64,000 bases of DNA from Pseudomonas sp. JUb42 (GTDB lineage Bacteria > Pseudomonadota > Gammaproteobacteria > Pseudomonadales > Pseudomonadaceae), in the NCBI RefSeq assembly GCF_024807945.1, contig NZ_JANUFD010000012.1:124001-188000 (forward strand). Direction: 5' to 3'. Each line of letters begins with the position of its first letter. Position 1 is the stretch's first letter. A program made the translations under genes and the position numbers. The notes under the pieces are model-generated. The model made no database searches. It worked only from the letters and a program-made list of their open reading frames with translations, and had not been told where the DNA came from. Of the stretch, positions 45,585 through 54,013 are shown piece by piece.

Positions 45585-46342
45585 ACTGGTATTCGATTGG
45601 CGCAATTCTACACTACGAAATCAGCCGAGCGCGTCGTACATGGTTGCAAAGCATCGCTGGCCCTGTAATTTCCACGGTATTGTATTTCGTGGTTTTTGGC
45701 GCAGCTATGGACTTCCCTTTAAAGGGTACCGCTGGAATTTCCTACGGGGCATTCATCGTACCAGGGCTGACATTGCTGACAGTTGTGACTCAGAGCGTCT
45801 CAAACGCCGCTTTTGGTATATACATGCCTCGGTATTCAGGAGCGATTTATGAGGTGCTTTCGGCACCATTGCTGCCGGCTGAAATCATTGTGGGCTATGT
45901 GGGGGCGGCTACAATAAAATCGGTGGTGCTTGGATTGCTGATTGTGCTGACGGCCAGGCTGATCGTTCCCTTTGAAATAGCTAACCCTTTCTGTGCTTTG
46001 GCGATCCTGATCCTGACTGCACTATCATTCAGCCTATTAGGTTTTATAACCGGCCTTTGCGTGGATGGTTGGGATCGGCTCCAATTGGTGCCGTCACTTA
46101 TCATTACGCCGTTGACTTTTCTCGGCGGGTGTTTTTACTCCCTGTCGGCTCTACCGAGCGGCTGGCAAACCCTGAGTTTCATGAATCCGCTGGCCTATGT
46201 GGTAGACCTCTTTCGCTGGAGCTTCTATGCGACCTCGGTATTTAATCCGGCTATAGACTTCATGTTATTAATCATTTTTTTAATGTGCTGTCTGGGGGTA
46301 GTTAGGTTAATCTTACGCTCGGGCTACCGGCTTCAGATTTAG
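45581..46342 (+). CDS. ABC-2 type transporter permease
   Basis: A 253-residue integral membrane protein with about six helices, of the YadH/NodJ type: ISRARRTWLQSIAGPVISTVLYFVVFGAAM, GISYGAFIVPGLTLLTVV, then FLGGCFYSLSALPSGWQTLSFMNPLAYVVDLFRW, the characteristic NP-x-x-Y-x-x-D-x-x-R block. It overlaps the ATPase gene by 4 bp and forms the membrane half of the exporter. Confidence 0.94.
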   Translation: MNWYSIGAILHYEISRARRTWLQSIAGPVISTVLYFVVFGAAMDFPLKGTAGISYGAFIVPGLTLLTVVTQSVSNAAFGIYMPRYSGAIYEVLSAPLLPAEIIVGYVGAATIKSVVLGLLIVLTARLIVPFEIANPFCALAILILTALSFSLLGFITGLCVDGWDRLQLVPSLIITPLTFLGGCFYSLSALPSGWQTLSFMNPLAYVVDLFRWSFYATSVFNPAIDFMLLIIFLMCCLGVVRLILRSGYRLQI

Positions 46343-46390
46343 TAAAGGTCGGTGGCGAAACTCCCGCCATCGACTTGGAAACCCGTCACA

Positions 46391-47083
46391 ATGATCGAAC
46401 TGTTTGAGGTTTGTGGGGCAGACCCGAAACTAGTGTTCTCACCTTTCTGCTGGCGAGTACGCTTGGCGATGGCTTTTAAGGGGCTACCGTTCGAATCAAG
46501 ACCCATTACGTATTCCGACAAGGCTGCGATAGCGTTTTCAGGACAAGATTTGCTACCAGTTCTTCGCGATGGCCAAAGCATTGTTCACGACAGCCTTTCG
46601 ATTGCTTGCTACCTGGATCGACAATACTCGCGGGCATCGCTGGGTTTAGAGGGCATAGCTAAGCATCGCGCAACTCTCATCGACAGGTTTGCTCACCAGG
46701 ATCTACTTATAGGGCTATTTCGGCTTCTGGTTTTGCGAATATTGCCCTTATTGTCACTTGAGGACGCTTGCTATTTCCGGAGTAAACATGAAGGATTATT
46801 AGGGTCGTCCTTGGAGGCATTCGCCGATCCATCCACAGGAGTGCAGTTAGTCGAGAGCGCACTTCAACCACTTAAGGCCCAATTACAGCTAACGCCGTTT
46901 TTTGACGGTGATGAGCCTGGTGCAGTCGATGTATTGATTGGGGGGTTCTTCTTATGGGCGTGGGTGTTGCGCCTGGAGATTTGGGAGAACCATCCGGGGA
47001 TTGCGAGGTGGGTCGAGAGGTTAGTTGCTCGTTATGAGGCTGTTCAAGGAAAAATTCACCGTGCCCCATGCACGGTGCGTTAA
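46391..47083 (+). CDS. Glutathione S-transferase family protein
   Basis: A 230-residue cytosolic protein. The start at 46391 (MIELFEVCGADPKLVF) follows TTGGAAAC; a GTG at 46352 in the same frame is less likely. The thioredoxin-like N-domain has FSPFCWRVRLAMAFKGLPFES, with Ser/Cys at the glutathione-binding position as in LigE/LigF-type etherases, followed by LPVLRDGQSIVHDSLSIACYLD. The C-domain is all-helical. It lies 49 bp behind the ABC permease and may detoxify or conjugate the exporter's substrate. The exact reaction is unknown. Confidence 0.88.
   Translation: MIELFEVCGADPKLVFSPFCWRVRLAMAFKGLPFESRPITYSDKAAIAFSGQDLLPVLRDGQSIVHDSLSIACYLDRQYSRASLGLEGIAKHRATLIDRFAHQDLLIGLFRLLVLRILPLLSLEDACYFRSKHEGLLGSSLEAFADPSTGVQLVESALQPLKAQLQLTPFFDGDEPGAVDVLIGGFFLWAWVLRLEIWENHPGIARWVERLVARYEAVQGKIHRAPCTVR
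47057..47077. terminator. Hairpin at the end of the GST gene
   Basis: CACCGTGC, CCCAT loop, GCACGGTG; it overlaps the last codons and lies between convergent GST and dps genes. No T-tract. Confidence 0.45.
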
Positions 47084-47125
47084 TCAGCCAAACATTATGT
47101 CACACCATGTCTTACGCCCCATTGA

Positions 47126-47623
47126 CTAGCTCGATCGGCTCGTTGCGGACAGGAACCACGCCCGTCCCTCAGCCAAATCAGTCCAATCATCGAGCTGTCC
47201 GCTTGTCGCATTATCGCCAGCCTCATCGACAAGGCGTTTGGCCTCGTGGAGTGCTTGTACAAGAGCGACATTATCGTTGTAGAGCTCAGCCAACATTTCT
47301 GGGGCAGCTATAGAGTCACTATTGCTATCTTTAATGCGTTGATAGCGTGCGATATCACCGATAGAGCGAAGGGTTGAGTGCCCGGTTTTACGAACTCGCT
47401 CGGCAATTTGATCGGTTGTACCCAGTATCTCAGTAGCCTGATCGTCAAGCATCAGGTGATACTCTCGAAAGTGAGGCCCCTGTACATGCCAGTGAAAGTT
47501 CTTTGTTTTCATATAAAGCGCGAAGCTGTCTGCGAGAATTTTGTTGAGCGCGTCAACGGCAAGTTCGGTATTCACGTCGAAGAGACTTGCAGGTGGTTGA
47601 GCGATCGAGTTCGCTTGTGCCAA
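47126..47623 (-). CDS. dps: Dps-like ferritin (DNA-protection / iron-storage)
   Basis: About 165 residues, forming dodecamers that oxidise and store iron and protect DNA. The start is taken as TTG at 47623 because AGGAG lies 7 bp upstream and the N-terminus LAQANSIAQPPASLFDV then matches family size; a longer frame starting at 47653 lacks support. The ferroxidase residues are in FHWHVQGPHFREYHLMLDDQATEI (His, Asp, Glu). Four helices are readable. It is followed on the same strand direction by the upstream chloroperoxidase-like gene, also linked to oxidative chemistry. Confidence 0.92.
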   Translation of the reverse strand: MAQANSIAQPPASLFDVNTELAVDALNKILADSFALYMKTKNFHWHVQGPHFREYHLMLDDQATEILGTTDQIAERVRKTGHSTLRSIGDIARYQRIKDSNSDSIAAPEMLAELYNDNVALVQALHEAKRLVDEAGDNATSGQLDDWTDLAEGRAWFLSATSRSS

Positions 47624-47688
47624 TTTACTTCTCCTGGTAAATATTCTGCGCACACTGACGGCGCCGCTGCACCGTCAGTGTGCTGATT

Positions 47689-48684
47689 TCAGCCGCGAAT
47701 AAAAGCGAGCAAGTCAGCATTGATTTGGTCGGCGTTTGTGGTCGGCATGCCATGCGGAAGACCAGGATAGGTCTTGAGGATGCCATGTTTCAGAAGTTTG
47801 GCAGCCAAGGGCGCGGAATCTGCGAAAGGTACGATTTGATCGTCTTCACCATGCAGTACCAGCGTCGGCACTTGGATCGCTTTCAGGTCTTCGGTGAAGT
47901 CCGTTTCCGAGAATGCCTTAATGCAATCGTAATGAGCTTTTGCGCCACCCATCATTCCTTGGCGCCACCAGTTATCAATCACACCTTGTGATACTTTGGC
48001 GCCGGGTCGATTAAAACCGTAGAAAGGCCCTGTAGGGACGTCCACATAAAATTGAGCTCGGTTGGCGATCAGCGCGGCACGGAAACCGTCGAAGACCTCC
48101 AAAGGTAAACCACCTGGATTTTTTGCAGACTTGACCATAATTGGCGGCACTGCGCTGAGCAACACAGCTTTTGCGACGCGGCCAGGCTTGGCGCGTGCGG
48201 CGTAGCGAGCAACTTCACCACCCCCAGTCGAATGGCCAATGTGAATGGCGCCCTTGAGGTCAAGCGCATCGGTCAACTCGATTACATCGTTAGTGTAAGT
48301 ATCCATTTCGTTGCCAGTCCACGTCTGCGTAGACCGACCATGCCCGCGACGGTCGTGAGCAATAACTCGATAGCCCTTGAGCAGGAAGAACATCATCTGA
48401 TTGTCCCAATCATCCGAGCTTAGTGGCCAGCCGTGATGGAAAACTACGGGAGTTGCCTCTTTCGGCCCCCAGTCCTTGTAAAAAATCACGGTGCCGTCTT
48501 TGGTCGTAATCGAGTTCATGGCGTCTGTACCTTGAGAAGTGGATGATGTTAAAAGGCTGCTAGTCGCAGCGTTGGTGACTGCTGAAAAACTGGAAAGCGG
48601 TATAAAAAATCCTGCGGCCAAAACAGCCGAGCCTGTCATCACAGCTCGACGCTGAAGATCTACCTTGCGATCAGTGTTGTCCAT
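47689..48684 (-). CDS. Exported non-heme chloroperoxidase/esterase-like alpha/beta hydrolase
   Basis: A 331-residue enzyme. The start at 48684 (MDNTDRKVDLQRRAVMTG) follows GAGG; RRAVMTGSAVLAAGFFIPL is a twin-arginine-type signal, so the enzyme should be periplasmic. The catalytic triad is Ser in GHSTGGGEV, Asp in HGEDDQIVP and His in GLPHGMP. FHHGWPLSSDDWDNQMMFF and HDRRGHGRS are typical of cofactor-free haloperoxidases, which are esterases/perhydrolases in vivo. It is co-directional with dps, 65 bp apart. Confidence 0.93.
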   Translation of the reverse strand: MDNTDRKVDLQRRAVMTGSAVLAAGFFIPLSSFSAVTNAATSSLLTSSTSQGTDAMNSITTKDGTVIFYKDWGPKEATPVVFHHGWPLSSDDWDNQMMFFLLKGYRVIAHDRRGHGRSTQTWTGNEMDTYTNDVIELTDALDLKGAIHIGHSTGGGEVARYAARAKPGRVAKAVLLSAVPPIMVKSAKNPGGLPLEVFDGFRAALIANRAQFYVDVPTGPFYGFNRPGAKVSQGVIDNWWRQGMMGGAKAHYDCIKAFSETDFTEDLKAIQVPTLVLHGEDDQIVPFADSAPLAAKLLKHGILKTYPGLPHGMPTTNADQINADLLAFIRG

Positions 48685-49077
48685 CAAAGGCCTCATTACA
48701 TTTTATTTAACATTGAGGGCTGGAATCTGAAGATTTCAGAATCTCAGCGGCTTACGCTATTTGCTATTGGTCGTTACTACAGGGATCGAGGATTCTCAGA
48801 TAATGGTGCTCATCTGTATCCACAGTGCTATCGTTGGCAGTGTTCAAGGCCAGAATGATTTTCTAACGATTGGAATTTATCGTAGTTAGAATCGTTAGCA
48901 TCTACTTCTCATGTTATATACTTATGCCAAAAAAATTGATGAAGCGATTGCGTCTGCGATGATCATCTACGATTAAGGTTAATCAAGGAACCTTCAGCCT
49001 TGCAAAGACGCTTTGCGATTTTGCATCACCGGGTTGCCAATTCTTACAACATTGCAGCCCTAGCCGCTGCAAGCATC
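48685..49077. other. Gap with the CTAACGATT inverted repeat
   Basis: No gene in about 390 bp. It separates the LysR end (minus) from the hydrolase start (minus) and must carry the hydrolase promoter. Confidence 0.5.
48863..48898. promoter_or_regulatory. Inverted repeat CTAACGATT-N18-AATCGTTAG
   Basis: Perfect 9-bp arms separated by 18 bp, about 180 bp upstream of the chloroperoxidase-like gene. The spacing suits two half-sites on the same DNA face; candidate operator. Confidence 0.5.
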
Positions 49078-49998
49078 TCAGATTGGAGGTGCCGGGTTTC
49101 TCCGCTCACCCCGCAAGCGGTCGGCATCCCGCTCAAAAACTTCCTTCAACCACGCTGCGACTGCTCGGTAGCGGCCGATACTTCCTGCATCCCGATGGCT
49201 TAATAACCAGATTTCGCGGTGGAGCTCTGGCTCCTCGCTCAAGCGGCGTAACCCATTCTTTTCAGCGAGTATGCACGGCAGCAGAGCCAGTCCCATCCCC
49301 GCTTCGCAAGCATTCACCAATGTACTAACGCTACTTACACGTATCTGAAAATCGCCATCTGGTACAAACGTTTTTAGCCACAGCATCTCAGGTAGAGCTG
49401 ACAGTTCTTCGCCATAAGCCATCCACGGTTGCTCAGGCCATAACTCGCGCGGGATCTGGGCAAATCGCTCTGCGCCATATACAGCAAAACCTAGATCACC
49501 CACCTTGCGCATCACCAATGCGGCATCATCTGTTGGCCGTGCTAGACGCAAGGCGAAATCGGCTTCCCTACGAGTGAATGAAAGTGCCTGGTTGGCTACG
49601 AGTAGCTGTAGCCGCAGCTGTGGATATTGCTGTAGCAGAACGGGCATATGGTCGACCAGCCAGTGGCTGAACAGAACATCGATGGATGTCAGGCGTACCG
49701 CTCCACCCACTCCGTCGGCTTCAGTACGAGTATCCATGAGCATGCTTCTCACATCACCAAATAGGCGATCGGCATAACTCAGGAATACCAGACCTGCCTC
49801 GGTGGCATGGTAGCCCGTGTTATCGCGGATGAATAACCGCGTTTCCAATGCACCCTCTGCCGCGACCAAACGGCGGCTGAGCGTTGATGGATCAATACCA
49901 AGCTTGCGGCCTGCTGCACTCATGCTGCCCTCTCGTGCCAATGCAAGCAGGAGCGGTATGTCATTCCAATCGAAGTTCAAGAGATAACCTTTGGACAC
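49078..49998 (-). CDS. LysR-family transcriptional regulator
   Basis: A 306-residue regulator starting at GTG 49998 (SKGYLLNFDWNDIPLLLALAREGSMSAAGRKLGIDPSTLSRRL), a DsdC/GcvA-like HTH. The effector domain is complete (LTSIDVLFSHWLVDHMPVLLQQYPQLRLQLL; VYGAERFAQIPREL). It is upstream of the chloroperoxidase-like and dps genes on the same strand, though about 390 bp away, so control of them is possible. The ligand is unknown. Confidence 0.93.
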   Translation of the reverse strand: MSKGYLLNFDWNDIPLLLALAREGSMSAAGRKLGIDPSTLSRRLVAAEGALETRLFIRDNTGYHATEAGLVFLSYADRLFGDVRSMLMDTRTEADGVGGAVRLTSIDVLFSHWLVDHMPVLLQQYPQLRLQLLVANQALSFTRREADFALRLARPTDDAALVMRKVGDLGFAVYGAERFAQIPRELWPEQPWMAYGEELSALPEMLWLKTFVPDGDFQIRVSSVSTLVNACEAGMGLALLPCILAEKNGLRRLSEEPELHREIWLLSHRDAGSIGRYRAVAAWLKEVFERDADRLRGERRNPAPPI

Positions 49999-50138
49999 GC
50001 GGTAAATTAGACCCGCGTGGGATCGTCAAGGGTGCACCATGATGAATCAGTATCCGTATAATCAGCATTGATCCTTGAAGATATTCCTAATACGCATAAT
50101 TCTTTTTTGAGATTCGATACGGCGAAAAGCGAGTCGGC

Positions 50139-50370
50139 TTAGAATATATACATCGACAAACCGGGATACAAGAAAGTCAGAGAAATATTTTCTCCAGGCT
50201 CGATTCGTCTTGTTCTAAACGTATCTGTGTAGTACGTCTTGGGCGGGAGTGCTAACGTATTGGAACAGCACTATTCGAATTGCTGATAGTAATTGTACGA
50301 TAGAGTTAATCTATAACTGACTTTTTAAATGTGCGCAATTCGACGTATTATTCTAAAGAGTGATAGTTCT
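50139..50370. repeat. Duplicated non-coding sequence, copy 2
   Basis: Counterpart of 40087-40325. GAATATATACA at 50142-50152, then GGATACAAGAAAGTCAGAGA with A/T-rich follow-up, then CTATTCGAATTGCTGATAGT (50271-50290) and a weaker fourth TATTC...TGATAGT copy at 50349-50367. No open frame. It lies between a LysR gene and the rhamnose cluster. Confidence 0.55.
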
Positions 50371-50778
50371 TGCTCTCCAAGTTTAAGGTGGGTGCGATAT
50401 CAGTTCGCAACGACGGGTAAGGGACTGGCAGCTTCCTCGTTTTCGTAAGTGGTCGATTAAAGCTAATTAGGTCTCAATTCTAGTGCGCATTTATGCTGGT
50501 GCCGTGAGCAGATTCTGAGTTCCAGAGGAGACTGAACGGGGGCTGCGTAAACATACAGGATCAGGCCAATAGCAGAGGGACAACCCTCTCAAGAGATATT
50601 ACGGTTTTTCTTAAAGCGGAAAATTCTAGCCTGAGATGGGGAAAAGGCGTGAAATCCTTCATGTCGCAGCAGCACTAATACCCTAAGGGTATCACTTATA
50701 ACCAAAAAACGATTAGTCATGAATCGCACTGCGGCATAGTGTCCATGGTCAATAAAAACAAATTTGGACGGACTCGGC
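50371..50778. other. Leader region of the rhamnose cluster
   Basis: No gene. It contains the AATACCCTAAGGGTATC element (50677-50693), about 85 bp before the lactonase start, and should hold the cluster promoter. Confidence 0.5.
50677..50693 (+). promoter_or_regulatory. AATACCCTAAGGGTATC site upstream of rhamnose cluster
   Basis: A near-perfect palindrome (ATACCC, TAA, GGGTAT) with the same half-site and N7 spacing as the site before the LysR gene at 28958. Candidate operator for that LysR. Confidence 0.5.
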
Positions 50779-51660
50779 ATGACTGAAGACCGTTACACTG
50801 GCCACATTATTGATAGCCACATCCATCTTTTCGATGCCCGCCGGCCTCAAGGAATTCCTTGGCCTGAACCAGATCACCCGCTCTACGGCGTCGCCTTGCC
50901 AGCTAATTATTGGGATCTGGCATCTCACCAGCAAATTCGTGGTGCCATTGTCGTCGAGGCCAGCCCTAGACGACTTGATAATTTTTGGCTATTAGCGACG
51001 CTTCGGCAAAGCCCAGGGATGCTTGGATTTATCGGGAACCTTTCCCCTTTTGATATGCATTTCCACGATGACCTAAGTGCGCTGGAAGCTGAACCGCTGT
51101 TCCTCGGTTTACGCTATGGCAACCTGTGGGACAGGGATTTGCTGGATGACCAAATCCGGCCTGGTTTCATCGAGGCGATGCGTCGCCTGGCAGCCTCAGG
51201 ACGTACCCTTGATACCGCGAATCCCAATCCGCGTCTTATCAAAGGTCTTTTACGTCTAAGCGATGCCGTTCCGACTCTGCGTATCGTCGTAGATCACCTA
51301 CCCAACGCCTCGGTGCCTCATGGACAAGGGGCTGACTTTCAGCTTGATGTGTTTGAGTTAGCTGGGCGCCCTAATGTGTTCGCCAAGCTTGCAGAAATCC
51401 CGCAGGCGGACGAGAACGGCCTGGTCACAGACCCTACCTTTTATCGCGACAGGCTGGCTTATCTTTGGGAAGCCTTTGGTGAGGATCGTTGTTTTTTTGG
51501 TAGTGATTGGCCCAATAGCAATTCCATCGCGGACTTCGATAGCACTCTGAATTTGGTCAGGCAATGCTTGTCAGGCAAACCGCTTGCGGCGCAGGAAAAG
51601 TTCTTTCTGCATAACGTCTCTCGCGCGTACTCAATTCCTACTTTGCAAGGGACACTCTGA
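50779..51660 (+). CDS. L-rhamnono-1,4-lactonase-type amidohydrolase
   Basis: A 293-residue cytosolic hydrolase. The ATG at 50779 (MTEDRYTGHIIDSHIH) is chosen over an in-frame TTG at 50764; GGACGG precedes it. The metal motif DSHIHLFDARRPQGIPWPE, the LEAEPLFLGLRYGNLWDRDL block, VDHLPNASVP and FGSDWPNSN match its exported paralogue at 30069. Context settles the likely role: it is followed, with 1-bp overlap, by a rhamnose mutarotase, then RhaT and an SDR. In the non-phosphorylative pathway this family opens L-rhamnono-1,4-lactone to L-rhamnonate. Confidence 0.87.
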   Translation: MTEDRYTGHIIDSHIHLFDARRPQGIPWPEPDHPLYGVALPANYWDLASHQQIRGAIVVEASPRRLDNFWLLATLRQSPGMLGFIGNLSPFDMHFHDDLSALEAEPLFLGLRYGNLWDRDLLDDQIRPGFIEAMRRLAASGRTLDTANPNPRLIKGLLRLSDAVPTLRIVVDHLPNASVPHGQGADFQLDVFELAGRPNVFAKLAEIPQADENGLVTDPTFYRDRLAYLWEAFGEDRCFFGSDWPNSNSIADFDSTLNLVRQCLSGKPLAAQEKFFLHNVSRAYSIPTLQGTL

Positions 51661-51980
51661 TGCCTATTCGCGCTTTTCGCATGAACCTTAACCCCGGGCA
51701 AACGGATGAGTATCGCAAACGTCACGACGAAATCTGGCCTGAACTAGTCGAAGCGTTGCGCGATGCTGGTGTGTTGGATTATCGGATTTTTCTCGATCCT
51801 GAAACGCTGTCGTTGTATGCGGTGCTGACCCACGAAGATGAACACTTGCTTGATCAGTTACAAAGGCTCGACGTCATGCAGCGGTGGTGGCAGTTCATGC
51901 AACCAATCATGCGAACCCACTCGGATGGCTCTCCGATTGCGGTAGATATGCAGCCGGTGTTTAGCCTGAATCAAGGCTGA
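51660..51980 (+). CDS. rhaM: L-rhamnose mutarotase
   Basis: A 106-residue protein interconverting alpha- and beta-L-rhamnose so that later enzymes receive the right anomer. Family residues are clear: RAFRMNLNPGQTDEYRKRHDEIWPEL (the catalytic His in KRHDEIWPE), LDYRIFLDPET, and RWWQFMQPIMRTHSDGSP at the end. Its start overlaps the lactonase stop (TGATG). Normal length for RhaM. Confidence 0.95.
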   Translation: MPIRAFRMNLNPGQTDEYRKRHDEIWPELVEALRDAGVLDYRIFLDPETLSLYAVLTHEDEHLLDQLQRLDVMQRWWQFMQPIMRTHSDGSPIAVDMQPVFSLNQG

Positions 51981-52018
51981 ACAACTGGCAAATCCAATAA
52001 CAAAAAAGGAAGCAAAAC

Positions 52019-53077
52019 GTGGAAATTATTCTGCTGGGCGTGCTGCTGCATTTTATTGGAGGTTCGGCATCAGGCAGCTTTTACATCCCTTATAAAAAGG
52101 TACGTGGCTGGGCATGGGAAAGCTACTGGATTACGGGCGGGCTAGCGTCTTGGCTGATAGTACCGCTGATTGCGGCACAGCTCACCGTACCCGGATACCT
52201 TGATATTTTGCGCCAAGCTGACACGGTCACTTTATTTTGGACTTACTTTTTTGGAGTTCTCTGGGGGATAGGCGGGCTAACTTTCGGCCTCACGATGCGC
52301 TATCTGGGTTTGTCGCTCGGTATGTCCTTGGTCATGGGACTGACTTCAGCATTGGGCGCGCTAGTGCCGGCGCTTTATCGCGACCTGTTCACCGACGCTA
52401 AGGCCGGGACATTGAGTGAAATGGTCACCAGTTCCAGCGGTAACTGGGTGCTATGGGGCGTGGCAGTTTCTCTTGTCGGCATTGCGTTGTGTGGACGTGC
52501 CGGAGTGCTGAAGGAACGTGAGGTTTCCGAGGAAACCAAGTTCGCGAGTATCAGTGAGTTTTCCTTGGGCAAAGGTGCTTTGGTCGCGGTCATTTCCGGA
52601 GTGCTCAGTGCCTGCTTCAGCTATGGCATAACAGCCGGTCGGCCATTGGCCGAAGCCGCAGTGCAGCACGGTACCAATAGCCTGTTCCAGAACAACGTAA
52701 CGTTCATGGTGATCATGTGGGGCGGTTTGACCACAAATGCCATCTGGTGCCTGTGGCTCAATAAACGCAATCGCAGCTTCGGTGATTACACCAACACGCA
52801 GACGCCGTTGTTGCGCAATTACCTGTTGGTGGCGAGTGCAGGAACGCTGTGGTTTCTGCAGTTCTTTTTCTATGGCATGGGCGAAACCCGTCTGCACAAC
52901 GACGCCAGTTCTTGGGTACTGCACATGTCTTTCATCATCATCGTCTCGAACTGCTGGGGGCTATATTTCCGTGAATGGCAGGGCACCAGCGCGTCGAACA
53001 AGGGCGTTCTGGTATCCGGTATTGCGGTGATTCTGGGTGCTATCGGTATGGTCGGTTATGGCAACTATCTGAGCTGA
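52019..53077 (+). CDS. rhaT: L-rhamnose-proton symporter
   Basis: A 352-residue inner-membrane transporter with about ten helices. Family signature at the start: ILLGVLLHFIGGSASGSFYIPYKKVRGWAWESYW, followed by TFGLTMRYLGLSLGMSLVMG and later TTNAIWCLWLNKRNRSFGDY. The start codon is GTG at 52019, preceded by AAAAGGA. It imports L-rhamnose for the enzymes encoded around it. Confidence 0.96.
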   Translation: MEIILLGVLLHFIGGSASGSFYIPYKKVRGWAWESYWITGGLASWLIVPLIAAQLTVPGYLDILRQADTVTLFWTYFFGVLWGIGGLTFGLTMRYLGLSLGMSLVMGLTSALGALVPALYRDLFTDAKAGTLSEMVTSSSGNWVLWGVAVSLVGIALCGRAGVLKEREVSEETKFASISEFSLGKGALVAVISGVLSACFSYGITAGRPLAEAAVQHGTNSLFQNNVTFMVIMWGGLTTNAIWCLWLNKRNRSFGDYTNTQTPLLRNYLLVASAGTLWFLQFFFYGMGETRLHNDASSWVLHMSFIIIVSNCWGLYFREWQGTSASNKGVLVSGIAVILGAIGMVGYGNYLS

Positions 53078-53118
53078 ACGTGGCCCCTATTTCCATCTTC
53101 ACTTTCAAGGAGTTCTCT

Positions 53119-53889
53119 ATGTTATTGGCAGGTAAAACCGTAATCATCACTGGCGCCTCCCGCGGTATCGGCCGGGCGGCGGCACGCGAATGTGCAAGGC
53201 AGGGGGCGCGTGTCGTGATCGGCCATAGTGGCAGCGAGCAGGGCACAGAGGCCGCGAACAGTCTGATCGAAGAAATTGCTGCGTTCGGCGGACAGGCCAT
53301 CGAAGTGGGCAGTGATGCAGCCGATCCGGATACCGGCGACCGACTGGTTGCGGGTGCATTGGCAGCTTTTGACAGCGTCGACGTTTTCGTCAACAACGCA
53401 GGTATTTGCCCATTCCATTCGTTTCTCGATATGCCGCGCGAGGTTTATTTAAAAACGATCAATACTAATCTGAACGGTGCTTATTTTGCGGTTCAGGCGG
53501 CCGCCAACCAAATGAAGAACCAGGGCAGGGGCGGGGCGATTATCGCGGTAAGCTCAATCAGCGCACTGGTCGGGGGCGCCATGCAAACCCACTACACGCC
53601 GACCAAGGCGGGGTTGCACTCACTGATGCAGTCCTGCGCCATTGCGCTTGGGCCGTATGGCATCCGCTGCAATTCGGTACTCCCCGGTACCATTGCGACC
53701 GACATCAATAAAGAGGACTTAGCGGACGAAGAGAAACTCGCCTACATGACCTCGCGTACGCCGTTAGGTCGTCTTGGCGATCCGGAGGATGTCGCTGGCC
53801 CGATTGTGTTCCTGGCGTCGGACATGGCCAGGTACGTCACCGGGGCGTCGTTGCTGGTGGATGGCGGTTTATTTGTGAATTTGCAGTGA
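53119..53889 (+). CDS. SDR oxidoreductase, probable L-rhamnose 1-dehydrogenase
   Basis: A 256-residue short-chain dehydrogenase. The ATG at 53119 follows AAGGAG; the frame is open further upstream across the rhaT end. Rossmann motif GASRGIGRA, NNAG (VNNAGICPF), active-site Ser in AVSSISALVGG and YTPTK for Tyr-x-x-x-Lys are present. As last gene of the rhamnose cluster it most likely oxidises L-rhamnose to L-rhamnono-1,4-lactone, the substrate of the lactonase. The dehydratase and aldolase for the later steps are not in the window. Confidence 0.85.
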   Translation: MLLAGKTVIITGASRGIGRAAARECARQGARVVIGHSGSEQGTEAANSLIEEIAAFGGQAIEVGSDAADPDTGDRLVAGALAAFDSVDVFVNNAGICPFHSFLDMPREVYLKTINTNLNGAYFAVQAAANQMKNQGRGGAIIAVSSISALVGGAMQTHYTPTKAGLHSLMQSCAIALGPYGIRCNSVLPGTIATDINKEDLADEEKLAYMTSRTPLGRLGDPEDVAGPIVFLASDMARYVTGASLLVDGGLFVNLQ

Positions 53890-53981
53890 GCCAATGACTT
53901 CGGACAAATGCTCTTAGGGTACAGCGCTAGCTCACCTGAGAAGTGCATCGACCGCAGGGGAAGTCACGCCGAGGGACACGG

Positions 53982-54004
53982 GGTGAGAGCCTGGTGCGCT
54001 CACC
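53982..54004. terminator. Hairpin between rhamnose cluster and NmrA-like gene
   Basis: GGTGAG, 11-nt loop, CTCACC in the convergent space. No T-tract; weak. Confidence 0.4.
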
Positions 54005-54013
54005 CTCACCGCG

